Assembly (NCBI RefSeq): GCF_014649035.1
Contig: NZ_BMSG01000038.1
Span: 1-59,956, forward strand
Direction of reading: 5' to 3'
Length of the DNA stretch: 59,956 bases
DNA from: Streptomyces sindenensis
GTDB lineage: Bacteria; Actinomycetota; Actinomycetes; Streptomycetales; Streptomycetaceae
Below, piece after piece: positions 15,172 to 23,520 of the stretch. Made by a program: the position numbers and the translations under genes. The notes under the pieces are model-generated. The model made no database searches, was not told the origin of the DNA, and saw only the letters and a list, made by a program, of their open reading frames with translations. Position 1 is the first letter of the stretch; every line of letters starts with the position of its first letter.

Positions 15172-17208
15172 ATGCCCGGCCAGTTGCGTGACTACTTCGT
15201 CGTCCTGCCGGACAGCGCGGCGGGAGCGGCAGCGGCCGGGCGGCTTCCCGTACCGGGAGCGGCTGCCGGGCGGTCCGCCGCGCCGGACGCCACCGGGCCC
15301 GCCCGGGAGGCGGGCGACACCGTGACCGTCGCCCACTCCTCGGGCCGGCCCTGGGTCGTCGCCCGTACGCTGGTCCGCCGGGTCAGCCATGTCACCCGGG
15401 GCGAGGACGCCCTCGTCCTCATCGGCCCGGACCGCGTCCCCGACGCCGTGCTCGCCGGGATCCTGGAGGGCGCCCGCGACCGGACCGGCCTGGAGCGCCG
15501 CCTCGCCCGGCTGCCCGGCCTCTACCACGTGGTCGCCCGGCTGTCCGGGCAGAGCTGGATCCGGGGCACCGCCACCGGGCTCCGCCGGATCTACCACGCC
15601 CGGCACCCGGCGGCCGGAACCATCGCCTCCGACCGCCCCGCCGTCCTGGCCCGCCTGATCGACGCGCCCCTGGACGACGGCGCGCTGGCGCTGCGGCTGC
15701 TGGACTTCCTGCCGCACCCCCTGAGCCACCGCCCGGTGTGGCGGGGCGTCCACGAGACCGGTGCCGGGCACGGCCTGGCCCTGCCCGCCGCAGCACCGGG
15801 CACGGCCGCCGTCCCCGGCCCCACGGAGCACCGCTGGTGGGAGCCGCCCCCCGGTGAACTGCCCCTGGCGGAGGGGGCCCGCAGGGTCGGGGAGGCCATC
15901 GCGGCCTCCGTACGGGCCCATGTCGGCGGCCTGGACCGGATCAGCTGCGAGCTCTCCGGCGGACTGGACTCCACCGCCCTCGCCTTCGCCGCCCGCGAGG
16001 CCGGCCCCGCGTCGCTGTCCCTGCTGACGGTGGCCGCCCGGGACCGCTACAGCGAGGACGAGACCTGGGCGCGCAGAGCGGTCGAGGCGGCAGGCGGCAC
16101 GCCCGCGACAGCCGGAGGCCACGGGACCGCGACGGCCGGGGGCCACGGGACCGCGACGGCCCCGAACGGCCACACCGCCCCCGCACCCGCCCCAGCCCTG
16201 GACCACCACATCATCCCCGCCGGCGACGCCCCCTACTTCTACGCCGATCTCGCTTCCACCGCCGCCGAGTTGAACGACGAACCGCTCCCCGTCGCCCCGG
16301 GCCGGGCCCGCGCGGAACTGCTCCTCGCCCGCGCCCGCGCCACCGGCTCCCGCTACCACCTCACCGGCTACGGCGGCGACGAGATCTTCCTCGGCCTGCC
16401 CCACGCCTACCAGGACCTCTTCCACGGCAACCCGTTCACCGCCTGGAGCCACCTCGGCGGCCTGCGCCACCAGCTCGGCTGGCCGCTCCTGCCCACGGTG
16501 AAGGCCCTGTTCGACCGTTCGGCGTTCCCCCGCTGGCTCGCCGGGGCGGTCACCGCCGCACCCCAGCCGGTCGCCCGGACCCCGCTGTTCTCCTGGGGCG
16601 TACGGCAGTCCCTGCACCCCTGGCTGACAGAGCACGCGACCACCCTGATCGCCGAGGAGGTCCGGGCCGCCGCCGAGCACGCCGAACCGATCGACCCGTG
16701 GCGGGGACGGCACGTCGACATCGACGGCGTACGGATGGGAGCCCGGCACTTCCAGGCCATGGAGGACATCGGCATGACGATCGGGCTGCCGGTCGCCGCG
16801 CCCCTCTACGACGACCGGATCCTGGAGGCGACCCTCGCCGTACGCCTGCCGGAGCGCATCAGCCCCTGGCGCTACAAACCGCTGCTCGTCGAGGCGATGC
16901 GCGGGGTGGTGCCGGACGCGCTGCTGGCCCGGACGACGAAGGACCACATGGCCTCCGACGAACACCAGGGCCTGCGCGAACACGCCCCGGAACTCACCGA
17001 GTTGTGGACCGGCTCCCGGCTCGCCGAACGCGGCCTGGTCGACGCCCGCCAACTCCTCCGACTGGCGGCCGAACCCTTCTCGCCGGTCCTGGTCGAACAC
17101 TCCATCAGCTCCACCGTGGCCGGGGAGACCTGGCTCCGCACGGCCGAGAACGCCTGGCCCGCACCCGGGCCGGCCCGTCACACCACCCCCAGCGAGGCAT
17201 CCCTGTGA
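15172..17208 (+). CDS. lasC: Lasso cyclase (asparagine synthetase-like)
   Basis: 678 aa; the ATG is preceded by GAAAGG, six bases after an in-frame GTG. The N-terminal third resembles the glutaminase domain of asparagine synthetase but lacks the catalytic N-terminal Cys. The synthetase half has the ATP-pyrophosphatase loop CELSGGLDSTALAF near residue 260 and the GYGGDEIFLGLPHAYQDLF segment (residues about 400). It activates the core Glu side chain as an acyl adenylate and closes the macrolactam with the Gly1 amine. A Gly/His/Thr/Ala-rich insertion around residues 312-330 is a 24-bp tandem repeat. It overlaps the next gene by four bases (GTGA). Confidence 0.93.
   Translation: MPGQLRDYFVVLPDSAAGAAAAGRLPVPGAAAGRSAAPDATGPAREAGDTVTVAHSSGRPWVVARTLVRRVSHVTRGEDALVLIGPDRVPDAVLAGILEGARDRTGLERRLARLPGLYHVVARLSGQSWIRGTATGLRRIYHARHPAAGTIASDRPAVLARLIDAPLDDGALALRLLDFLPHPLSHRPVWRGVHETGAGHGLALPAAAPGTAAVPGPTEHRWWEPPPGELPLAEGARRVGEAIAASVRAHVGGLDRISCELSGGLDSTALAFAAREAGPASLSLLTVAARDRYSEDETWARRAVEAAGGTPATAGGHGTATAGGHGTATAPNGHTAPAPAPALDHHIIPAGDAPYFYADLASTAAELNDEPLPVAPGRARAELLLARARATGSRYHLTGYGGDEIFLGLPHAYQDLFHGNPFTAWSHLGGLRHQLGWPLLPTVKALFDRSAFPRWLAGAVTAAPQPVARTPLFSWGVRQSLHPWLTEHATTLIAEEVRAAAEHAEPIDPWRGRHVDIDGVRMGARHFQAMEDIGMTIGLPVAAPLYDDRILEATLAVRLPERISPWRYKPLLVEAMRGVVPDALLARTTKDHMASDEHQGLREHAPELTELWTGSRLAERGLVDARQLLRLAAEPFSPVLVEHSISSTVAGETWLRTAENAWPAPGPARHTTPSEASL
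16104..16160 (+). repeat. 24-bp tandem repeat inside the lasso cyclase gene
   Basis: Two near-identical 24-base units at 16104-16127 and 16128-16151 and a partial third encode repeated GGHGTATA. The length is a multiple of three, so the frame is kept. It falls in a variable linker of the synthetase domain. Confidence 0.75.
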
Positions 17209-17456
17209 AGATCGGAAAAGGCATCGCCGTCACGACCACCGAGTACGGCGGCGTTCTCCTCGACGAGAAGAGCGGCAGCTACTGGCAGTTGAACGACACC
17301 GGCGTCATCGTCGTCGAGACCCTCGCGGCCGGCCGCGCCCCCGAGGCCGCCGTCGAGCGGATCGTCGCCGAGTTCGACGTCGAGCGGGCCGAGGCCGAGT
17401 CGGACGTGGCGGAGCTGACCCGCCGGCTCGTCGAGGCGAAGATCCTGCGCCCATGA
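17205..17456 (+). CDS. lasB1: Lasso peptide RRE protein (B1, PqqD-like)
   Basis: 83 aa, GTG start in the stop of the cyclase gene. It shows the PqqD/RRE fold pattern GGVLLDEKSGSYWQLNDTG followed by three helices, and ends MTRRLVEAKILRP-like (LTRRLVEAKILRP). This domain binds the precursor leader (Tyr/Pro/Gly/Phe pattern) and presents it to the protease. In actinobacterial lasso clusters it is a separate protein from B2, as here. It overlaps B2 by four bases (ATGA). Confidence 0.93.
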   Translation: MKIGKGIAVTTTEYGGVLLDEKSGSYWQLNDTGVIVVETLAAGRAPEAAVERIVAEFDVERAEAESDVAELTRRLVEAKILRP

Positions 17457-17950
17457 CCACCGAGATGACGATGCCCCGCCGGGGCGCCGGGGCGGGCGGG
17501 ATACGGCTGCGCACCGCCATCGCCGCAGCCTTCGTCCTGGCCCGGCTCAAGCCCGGCCGGCTGCGCCGGACGCTCGCCCGGTGCGCCCGGGGCGCGCGCC
17601 CGGCCACGTACGCCGAGACGCTGGAGGTGCTGGAGGCGGTCACCGCCACCAGCCGCCGCTGCGCGAGCCGTTACGGCTGCCTGCCCCGCACGGTGGCCGT
17701 CGCCCTGGCGTGCCGGATGTCCGGCGTCTGGCCCGACTGGTGCGCGGGAGTGTGGGCGACCCCGCCGTTCTCCCCGCACGCCTGGGTGCTGGCGGAAGGC
17801 CGTACGGTCGGGGAACAGGCAGAGGCCGCCGATCTGCGTCCTTTGATGGTGGTGACGGTACGCGAGGGGGTCCAGGGTGAGCGCGGTGGCGGGGACGACG
17901 GCGGGGGCGGAACAGGCGGATCCGGGCCCGGGGCCGGGGAGACCGCCTGA
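17453..17950 (+). CDS. lasB2: Lasso leader peptidase (B2, transglutaminase-like)
   Basis: 165 aa cysteine protease of the transglutaminase-like fold that removes the leader after T26-A27 of the precursor. The probable nucleophile is C76 in RYGCLPRTVAVALACRM and the general base is H109 in PFSPHAWVLAEG. The acidic third residue is less clear, with E115 or E121 in the right place. The last 25 residues (ERGGGDDGGGGTGGSG) are low-complexity and arise where the gene overlaps the start of the ABC transporter gene by 74 bases. Confidence 0.9.
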   Translation: MTTEMTMPRRGAGAGGIRLRTAIAAAFVLARLKPGRLRRTLARCARGARPATYAETLEVLEAVTATSRRCASRYGCLPRTVAVALACRMSGVWPDWCAGVWATPPFSPHAWVLAEGRTVGEQAEAADLRPLMVVTVREGVQGERGGGDDGGGGTGGSGPGAGETA

Positions 17951-19748
17951 GAGCACGGGGCGACCGGGGCCGGACACACCTCCGGACCGGACTGCGCCCG
18001 CCCCGGCCGCCGCGCCCGGCCCTTCCCCCCTCCGTCTGCTCCTGGCCCGGGTCCGTCCGCACCGGGGCGTCCTGATCCGGGCGGGCCTGCTCTCGTTCGC
18101 CGGGTCCGGGGCGGGCCTGGCGATGCCGCTGATGGCGAAGCACGCGGTGGACACGTTCGCCGACGGCCGCTCGCCCGTGGCCCCGCTCGTCGCCCTGACG
18201 GCGCTCGTGCTGGCCGGGGCCTGCCTCTCCGCGTACGGGAGCTTCCTCATGTCCCGTACGGGAGAGGGCGTCGTCCTGCGCGCACGCGACCAACTGGTCG
18301 GCCGCATCATGCGGTTGAAGGTCCCGGCAGTGGACCGGCTGACGCCCGGCGACCTCCAGTCACGGGTCACGAGCGACACGACCCTCCTCCGTACGGTGCT
18401 CTCCAGCGGACTCGTCGAGTCGTTCAACAGCGTCCTGATGCTGCTGGGCACGCTCGCCCTCATGGCGTACATGGACCTGACGCTGCTCGGCGTGACACTG
18501 GTGGTCGTCGTCGGCATCGGGGCCGTGACATCCCTGCTGATGCCGCGCATCCAGCGGGCGCAGCTCAAGGCGCAGGAGTCCGTGGGCGCGATGGGCGCGG
18601 CCCTGGACCGGGTGCTCCAGGCGTTCCGTACGGTCAAGGCGAGCGGGGCGGAGGAGCGGGAGACGGCGGCGGTCGCCGCGGCGGCGCGGCATGCGCACGA
18701 CCGGGGCGTGGCGGTGGCGAAGTGGTCCTCGGTCACCGAGGTCACGATGACGATGTCGATCCAGCTGGCGTTCCTGGCGGTGCTGGGCGTCGGCGGCGCA
18801 CGGGTCGCCTCCGGCTCGCTGGAGATCTCCTCGCTGATCGCGTTCCTGCTGTACCTCTTCTACCTGATAGGCCCGATCGGCGGCCTGGTCGAGGGCTGGA
18901 CGGGCCTCCAGAGCGGGCTGGCGGCGGTGCGCCGGATCGACGAGGTGGAGTCGCTGCCGGGCGAACCGGCGCAGGAACCCGGCGCGTCGACGAAGGAGGA
19001 CGGCGGCCCGCTCGGGGTCGGCTTCCAGGACGTGACCTTCGACTACGGCGACGAGCGCGCCCCCGCCCACCAGGGGGTGACGTTCGACGTGCCGGCCGGC
19101 GGGATGGTGGCGCTGGTGGGCCCGTCCGGGGCGGGCAAGTCGACGGTGTTCAGCCTGCTGGAGCGCTTCTACGACCACGAGGCCGGCACGATCACCGTGG
19201 GCGGCCGGGACATCCGCGACTGGCCGCTGGCCGAGCTGCGGGGCTCACTGGCGTACGTGGAGCAGGACGCGCCGGTGCTCGCCGGGACGCTGCGGGAGAA
19301 CCTCCTCTTCGCCGCCCCGGACGCCGAGGAGAAGGAGCTGACGGCCGCGGTCGCCCGCACCCGGCTGGACGCCCTGGTCGAGCGGCTGCCGGAGGGCCTG
19401 GACACGGCGGTCGGCCACCGGGGCGTCACCCTCTCCGGCGGCGAACGCCAGCGCATCGCCATCGCCCGGGCCCTGCTGCGCCACCCCCGGCTGCTCCTCC
19501 TGGACGAGGTGACCTCGCAACTGGACGCGGTCAACGAGCAGGCGCTGCGCGATGTGATCCTCGAACTGGCCGAGCGGACGACGGTGCTGGTGATCGCGCA
19601 CCGCCTGTCCACCGTCCGGCACGCGGACCGCATCGTGGTCCTGGAGGAGGGCCGGGTGCGCACGGCGGGCACGCACGAGGAGCTGATGGCCGGGGACGAG
19701 CTGTACCGCGAGCTGGCGACGACCCAGCTGGCGGCGGACGGGCGGTGA
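17877..19748 (+). CDS. lasD: Lasso peptide ABC exporter/immunity protein (D)
   Basis: 623 aa half-transporter: a Pro-rich cytoplasmic start of about 50 residues, a six-helix domain (about 60-340) and an ATPase. Walker A is GPSGAGKST near residue 416, the signature is LSGGERQRIAIARALL, Walker B LLLLDEVTSQLD, and the switch His is in VIAHRLSTVRHADRI. The GTG start has GAGGGGG 6 bases upstream and lies inside B2, so the overlap is large but plausible. McjD-type transporters export the mature lasso peptide and protect the producer. It is the last gene of the A-C-B1-B2-D operon. Confidence 0.9.
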   Translation: MSAVAGTTAGAEQADPGPGPGRPPESTGRPGPDTPPDRTAPAPAAAPGPSPLRLLLARVRPHRGVLIRAGLLSFAGSGAGLAMPLMAKHAVDTFADGRSPVAPLVALTALVLAGACLSAYGSFLMSRTGEGVVLRARDQLVGRIMRLKVPAVDRLTPGDLQSRVTSDTTLLRTVLSSGLVESFNSVLMLLGTLALMAYMDLTLLGVTLVVVVGIGAVTSLLMPRIQRAQLKAQESVGAMGAALDRVLQAFRTVKASGAEERETAAVAAAARHAHDRGVAVAKWSSVTEVTMTMSIQLAFLAVLGVGGARVASGSLEISSLIAFLLYLFYLIGPIGGLVEGWTGLQSGLAAVRRIDEVESLPGEPAQEPGASTKEDGGPLGVGFQDVTFDYGDERAPAHQGVTFDVPAGGMVALVGPSGAGKSTVFSLLERFYDHEAGTITVGGRDIRDWPLAELRGSLAYVEQDAPVLAGTLRENLLFAAPDAEEKELTAAVARTRLDALVERLPEGLDTAVGHRGVTLSGGERQRIAIARALLRHPRLLLLDEVTSQLDAVNEQALRDVILELAERTTVLVIAHRLSTVRHADRIVVLEEGRVRTAGTHEELMAGDELYRELATTQLAADGR

Positions 19749-19942
19749 GGGGGCGGCCGGGGGCGCCCTCCGGTCGGCCGAGCCCTCGCCAGGGGCGGGC
19801 TGAGCGGCGGCTGAACCCTCGCCAGGGGCGTGCTCAAGCCGGCTGCGTGCCGCGCGACAGGCTGGGCGCCGACTGTGACGACCGTCACCCGGATGCGCGG
19901 TCGGCGCTGTAGACCGGATGCCCGACGGCAGGCGTATACCCG
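19749..19942. other. Spacer between lasso cluster and sigma factor gene
   Basis: Contains an imperfect direct repeat: CCCTCGCCAGGGGCG occurs at about 19786-19800 and again about 19817-19831. No clear terminator is seen for the lasso operon. The right half should hold the sigma-factor promoter. Confidence 0.45.
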
Positions 19943-20470
19943 GTGAAGCGAAAGATCCGGGAGCAACTTTTGACCGTCGAGGAGTTCGAAGAGTTCTACG
20001 CCCAGGCGGTCGCACGTCTCACCGGCCAGTTGTACGTGATGACCGGCGACCTCCAGGAGGCGCAGGACGTCGTGCAGGAGGCGTTCGTCAAGGCGTGGGT
20101 CCGGCGGGGGCGGCTGGAGCGGGACGGGCAGCCCGAGGCGTGGATCCGTACGGTCGCCTGGCGGCTGGCGGTGAGCCGTTGGCGGTTCCGGCGGCGGTCG
20201 GCCGACGCGTGGGGCCGGGGGAGCGGTGGGGCGGAGCACGTCGCGCCGCCGGATCCGGACCACGTGGTCCTGGTCGACGCGCTGCGGGAGCTGCCCGCCC
20301 AGCAGCGGCGGACGCTGACCCTGCACTACCTGTGCGACCTCACGGTCGAGCAGATCGCCGGGGAGACCGGGCTTTCCACCAGCACCATCAAGACGCATCT
20401 GGTCCGTGGCCGGGCGGCGCTCGCCCACCGGCTGCGCGACCCCCGCATCGAGGAGGCTCCTGATGTCTGA
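19943..20470 (+). CDS. ECF RNA polymerase sigma factor, SigE-family type
   Basis: 175 aa. Region 2 is DLQEAQDVVQEAFVKAWVR with the PEAWIRTVAWRLAVSRWR stretch, and region 4 is ALRELPAQQRRTLTLHYLCDL followed by a helix-turn-helix (IAGETGLSTSTIKTHLVRGRAAL). It begins with GTG and has the short EEFEEFYAQAV N-terminus common in the large actinobacterial SigE group. The next gene overlaps its end by eight bases and encodes a single-pass Pro-rich membrane protein, the usual place of a sigma modulator. No zinc anti-sigma motif is present there. Confidence 0.92.
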   Translation: MKRKIREQLLTVEEFEEFYAQAVARLTGQLYVMTGDLQEAQDVVQEAFVKAWVRRGRLERDGQPEAWIRTVAWRLAVSRWRFRRRSADAWGRGSGGAEHVAPPDPDHVVLVDALRELPAQQRRTLTLHYLCDLTVEQIAGETGLSTSTIKTHLVRGRAALAHRLRDPRIEEAPDV

Positions 20471-20939
20471 ACCGCGGGATCCGAAGGAGCCGCAGGATCC
20501 GTTGCGGTCCCTGTTCCGGGAGGCCGGTGAGTTCGGACAGGCCCGGACCGCCCCGGACACCGCGTCGAGCATCACCCGGCGCGGCATGCGCGCGCAGCGA
20601 CGCCGGATGGCCGCCTTCGCGGTGGGGGTGTGCCTGGTCGTCGGCGGGGGCGGCGCGGTCGCGGTGGGCCTGCTGCCCGTGCGGCCGCAGCCGGTGGCCC
20701 CGGCCACGAGCCCGTCGCCCAGCTACCCCTCGCCCGTACCGTCGGAGGGCCTGCCCACCGAGCCGCCGTCACCGCCGCCGTCGCCGAGCACCACGGTGCC
20801 GGGGAGCGCGGGAACGGAGGGGGCGGAGGGGCCGTCGGGCCGGACCACCGAGCCGGGCGGGCCGCCCCCGCCGACGCGTACGAGCACGACGCCACCGACG
20901 GCATCGGCGACAACCGATGGGAGCGCGTCGACGCCCTGA
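20463..20939 (+). CDS. Single-pass membrane protein with Pro/Ser/Thr-rich outer tail
   Basis: 158 aa, ATG inside the end of the sigma factor gene. Residues 1-47 are hydrophilic and charged (cytoplasmic), about 48-68 (MAAFAVGVCLVVGGGGAVAVGLL) are one transmembrane helix, and the rest is a Pro/Ser/Thr-rich tail of about 85 residues. This is the outline of a sigma-factor-linked membrane partner, but no ZAS motif or known anti-sigma domain is seen. Translational coupling to the sigma factor suggests a role in controlling it. Confidence 0.75.
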   Translation: MSEPRDPKEPQDPLRSLFREAGEFGQARTAPDTASSITRRGMRAQRRRMAAFAVGVCLVVGGGGAVAVGLLPVRPQPVAPATSPSPSYPSPVPSEGLPTEPPSPPPSPSTTVPGSAGTEGAEGPSGRTTEPGGPPPPTRTSTTPPTASATTDGSASTP

Positions 20940-21062
20940 CGTCGCCGCACGGCCTCCCCCTTTCCCTTCCTTCCTTCCCCGCTTCCTCCTCCCCCTCCGT
21001 GCCCCGGCGGCTTTCCGGGCGATCCGGCGCGCCCCGACCTACCCGCGAGGCGTGCCCGAAAG

Positions 21063-22304
21063 GTGCCTGCGTTGTCCACGCTCTCCCCTGGGCTGCGGCC
21101 GTCTCCTGTCCGTCCTGCCCCCGAACCCGGGGAGCCCGAACCCCGACCTGCGGGGCCCCGGTTGGCCCGGTTCCGCCTGGCCCCCGCCGATCGCGGCATC
21201 CTGGGGCTCTATCTCCTGACCCGCGTCTCCCTGTGGATCACGGCCCACTGCGCCCGCTGGCTGTTTCCCGCGCAGTCCGGCGTACGGGAGGCGGCCCCGG
21301 TCCTGGCGCCGTTCCAGCAGTGGGACGCGAACCACTACCTCCACATAGCCCGCGACGGCTACTTCCCGGCGGGCGCGGGACCGTGGACGAGCGGCTGGGA
21401 CAACCGGGAGGCGTTCTTTCCCGGCTACCCCCTTCTGCTCCGCGCCGTGCACACGGTGGTGCCCGACTGGACGACGGCCGGACTGCTGATCTCGTTCGTC
21501 GCGGGGGCCGTTGCCGTACTGGCCCTGGCCCGTGTCGCGCGGGCGTATCTGCCGGAGGAGGGGGCGGGCCACCGTACGGTCGTCCTCTTCCTGCTCTCGC
21601 CCTGCGCGGTGTTCCTGGCGGCGGGATACACGGAGGCGCTGTTCCTCGCGTTCGCGCTGCCCGCCTGGCTCGCGGCGATGAGGCACCGATGGGCGCTCGC
21701 CGCCGTACTGACCATGCTGGGGACGGCGGTGCGCGTCAGCGGCCTGTTCCTCGCGGCGGCGATCGGGCTGCTGCTCCTGCTGGCCGCACGTGAGGGCAGG
21801 GCCCGGTGGCGGGCGGCGGGCTGGACGCTGCTTCCGGCGCTGCCCCCGGCCGCGTACAGCTGGTATCTGCATGCGCACACCGGTGACTGGATGGCCTGGA
21901 AGCACGCGCAGGAACGCGGTTGGTACCGCACGTTCCACACCCCGTGGGAGGCGTGGGCGAACACCTGGGCCGGGGCGTTCGGCGGTACGCAGTCGACGGG
22001 TTACGCGTTCATGTTCCAGGCGGAGTTGGCGGCGATGGTGGTGGGGCTCGCCCTGGTGGCGCTGCTGGTGCGTCGCCGTCGCTGGCCGGAAGCGGTGTAC
22101 GTGGTCCTCAGCCTGTGGGCGCTGGGAACGTCGTACTGGTACACGTCCGTCCCGCGCGCGACGCTGCTGTGGTGGCCGCTGTGGATCGGCCTGGCGGCGC
22201 TGAGCCTGCGCCGGCCGTGGTTCAGGACGGCGTACCTGTGCGTGGCGGCCCCGGTGACGACGCTCGTCGCGCTGACGTTCCTGACGGGGAGATGGGCGGG
22301 GTGA
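21063..22304 (+). CDS. PIG-V-like mannosyltransferase family membrane protein
   Basis: 413 aa with about nine to ten hydrophobic helices after a Pro-rich N-terminus. The first loop contains FQQWDANHYLHIARDGYF and REAFFPGYPLLLRAV, motifs typical of GT-C glycosyltransferases of the PIG-V/mannosyltransferase type; the Asp of WDANHY is the probable catalytic acid. Such enzymes use polyprenyl-phosphate mannose at the outer membrane face. The start is GTG; a TTG nine bases later has a better-placed GAAAGG and could be used instead. Acceptor unknown. Confidence 0.78.
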   Translation: MPALSTLSPGLRPSPVRPAPEPGEPEPRPAGPRLARFRLAPADRGILGLYLLTRVSLWITAHCARWLFPAQSGVREAAPVLAPFQQWDANHYLHIARDGYFPAGAGPWTSGWDNREAFFPGYPLLLRAVHTVVPDWTTAGLLISFVAGAVAVLALARVARAYLPEEGAGHRTVVLFLLSPCAVFLAAGYTEALFLAFALPAWLAAMRHRWALAAVLTMLGTAVRVSGLFLAAAIGLLLLLAAREGRARWRAAGWTLLPALPPAAYSWYLHAHTGDWMAWKHAQERGWYRTFHTPWEAWANTWAGAFGGTQSTGYAFMFQAELAAMVVGLALVALLVRRRRWPEAVYVVLSLWALGTSYWYTSVPRATLLWWPLWIGLAALSLRRPWFRTAYLCVAAPVTTLVALTFLTGRWAG

Positions 22305-22386
22305 TGAGGCGGGGGCCGGTCCATCTCCGGGGCGTGACGCACAGTCGGAACACGCGTACGGGTACGTGTTCGGGTGCGGGTGCGGG

Positions 22387-22965
22387 TCAGAGCGCGGCGA
22401 GCCGTTCCACCAGGAGGTCCAGTCGCTGTTCGGCGCCCTCCGGCAGGAGCCGCCCCGCCCGGGTCAGGGTGGCCAGCCCGTGCAGGGCCGACCAGAAGAG
22501 CTCGGTGAACAGCCCCGGGTGCACGCCTTCCCCGGCGACCTCGCCGAGCGTCTCCAGCAGTGCGGCGAAGGCGTCCTTCAGCGGCTCCGGGGTGTCCTCG
22601 CGCGCGAAGGCCAGGCCGCCGTCGAGCTGGAACAGGGCGTCGTAGACCGCCGGGTTCCGTTCGGCGAACTCCAGGTACGTGCGGGCGAGGGCGGCGACCC
22701 GGGCGCGGCGGTCGTCCGCGCCGGAGCCGGCGGCCCGTAGCGCAGCGGCCATCTCGGTGGCGCCTGCGAGGGCGACCGCGCCGATGATCTCGCGCTTGCC
22801 GCGGAAGTGGCTGTAGAGGACGGGCTGGCTGTACTCGATGCGCTCGGCGAGCCGGCGCGTGGTGACCGCGTCCCAGCCCTGCTGCTCGGCGAGTTCGCGA
22901 GCCGTCGCCACGATGAGGCGCTCGCGGTCCGCCCGTTTCCGTTCCTTGCGTTCCTGTACCGACAT
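22387..22965 (-). CDS. TetR/AcrR-family transcriptional repressor
   Basis: 192 aa. Residues 1-65 form the TetR DNA-binding domain (ATARELAEQQGWDAVTTRRLAERI, then YSQPVLYSHFRGKREII). The C-terminal ligand domain contains LFTELFWSALHGLATLTRAGRL, the WHG-type pattern. It is divergent from the DUF1772 gene with two copies of CTAGC-N3-GCTAG in the 91-base gap, the likely operators for autoregulation and control of the neighbour. Confidence 0.92.
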   Translation of the reverse strand: MSVQERKERKRADRERLIVATARELAEQQGWDAVTTRRLAERIEYSQPVLYSHFRGKREIIGAVALAGATEMAAALRAAGSGADDRRARVAALARTYLEFAERNPAVYDALFQLDGGLAFAREDTPEPLKDAFAALLETLGEVAGEGVHPGLFTELFWSALHGLATLTRAGRLLPEGAEQRLDLLVERLAAL

Positions 22966-22974
22966 GCCTCGACC

Positions 22975-23039
22975 CTAGCATCGCTAGACAATCGAGCAGT
23001 GGCAGGTCTAGCGTTGCACTGTCATCTAGCGCCGCTAGA
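22975..23039. promoter_or_regulatory. Two CTAGC-N3-GCTAG operators for the TetR regulator
   Basis: CTAGCATCGCTAG at 22975-22987 and TCTAGCGCCGCTAGA at 23025-23039 share the palindrome CTAGC-N3-GCTAG. A half-site TCTAGCG lies between them near 23007. They flank the divergent promoters of the TetR and DUF1772 genes. Confidence 0.75.
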
Positions 23040-23056
23040 TTCCGGGAGGGGTCATC

Positions 23057-23503
23057 ATGCTCGACGTACTTGGGGTCGTCACCACCGTGATCGTCGGACT
23101 GTTGGTGGGGGTGGAGTTCTCCGTCGCCTTCGTCATCAACCGGATCCTCGACGCGCTCCCCGACGACAGTGCCCAGCTCGGGCGAAGCCACGGAGGCCGG
23201 ATGCTGGGGGCGTTGATGCCGTTCTGGTACATCGGCTCACTTGCCCTGAGTGCGATCTGGGCCGTGGCGGGATGGGGGGAGAAGGGCGTCGGCCTGGTCA
23301 TCGCGGCCGGCGCGCTGCTGCTCCTCAGTGTGGTCATGTCGCTTCTGCTGCTCGTCCCGATCAACGACCGGGGCAAGACGTGGACCCCGGAGGACCGGCC
23401 CGCGGACTGGAGGGAGCAGATGAACCGCTGGGACCGCTACCACTACGTCCGCGTGGCCGTCCTCATCGCCGCCTTCGTTTCGCTGGTCGCGGCGCTCGCC
23501 TGA
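23057..23503 (+). CDS. DUF1772-type (anthrone oxygenase-like) four-helix membrane protein
   Basis: 148 aa with four hydrophobic helices (VVTTVIVGLLVGVEFSVAFV, LMPFWYIGSLALSAIW, GLVIAAGALLLLSVVMSLLLLV, VAVLIAAFVSLVAALA). The VPINDRGKTW loop followed by an Arg/Trp-rich WREQMNRWDRYHYVR before the last helix is characteristic of DUF1772 proteins. Some family members are anthrone oxygenases, many are uncharacterised. Control by the divergent TetR is likely; GGGAGGGG precedes the ATG. Confidence 0.8.
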   Translation: MLDVLGVVTTVIVGLLVGVEFSVAFVINRILDALPDDSAQLGRSHGGRMLGALMPFWYIGSLALSAIWAVAGWGEKGVGLVIAAGALLLLSVVMSLLLLVPINDRGKTWTPEDRPADWREQMNRWDRYHYVRVAVLIAAFVSLVAALA

Positions 23504-23520
23504 GGGGCCGTTGACCGCTC

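Noticed and set aside
15073..17181. Minus-strand frame of 702 codons across the lasso cyclase
   Set aside because: Gly/Val/Gln-rich shadow of the cyclase gene; no motifs.
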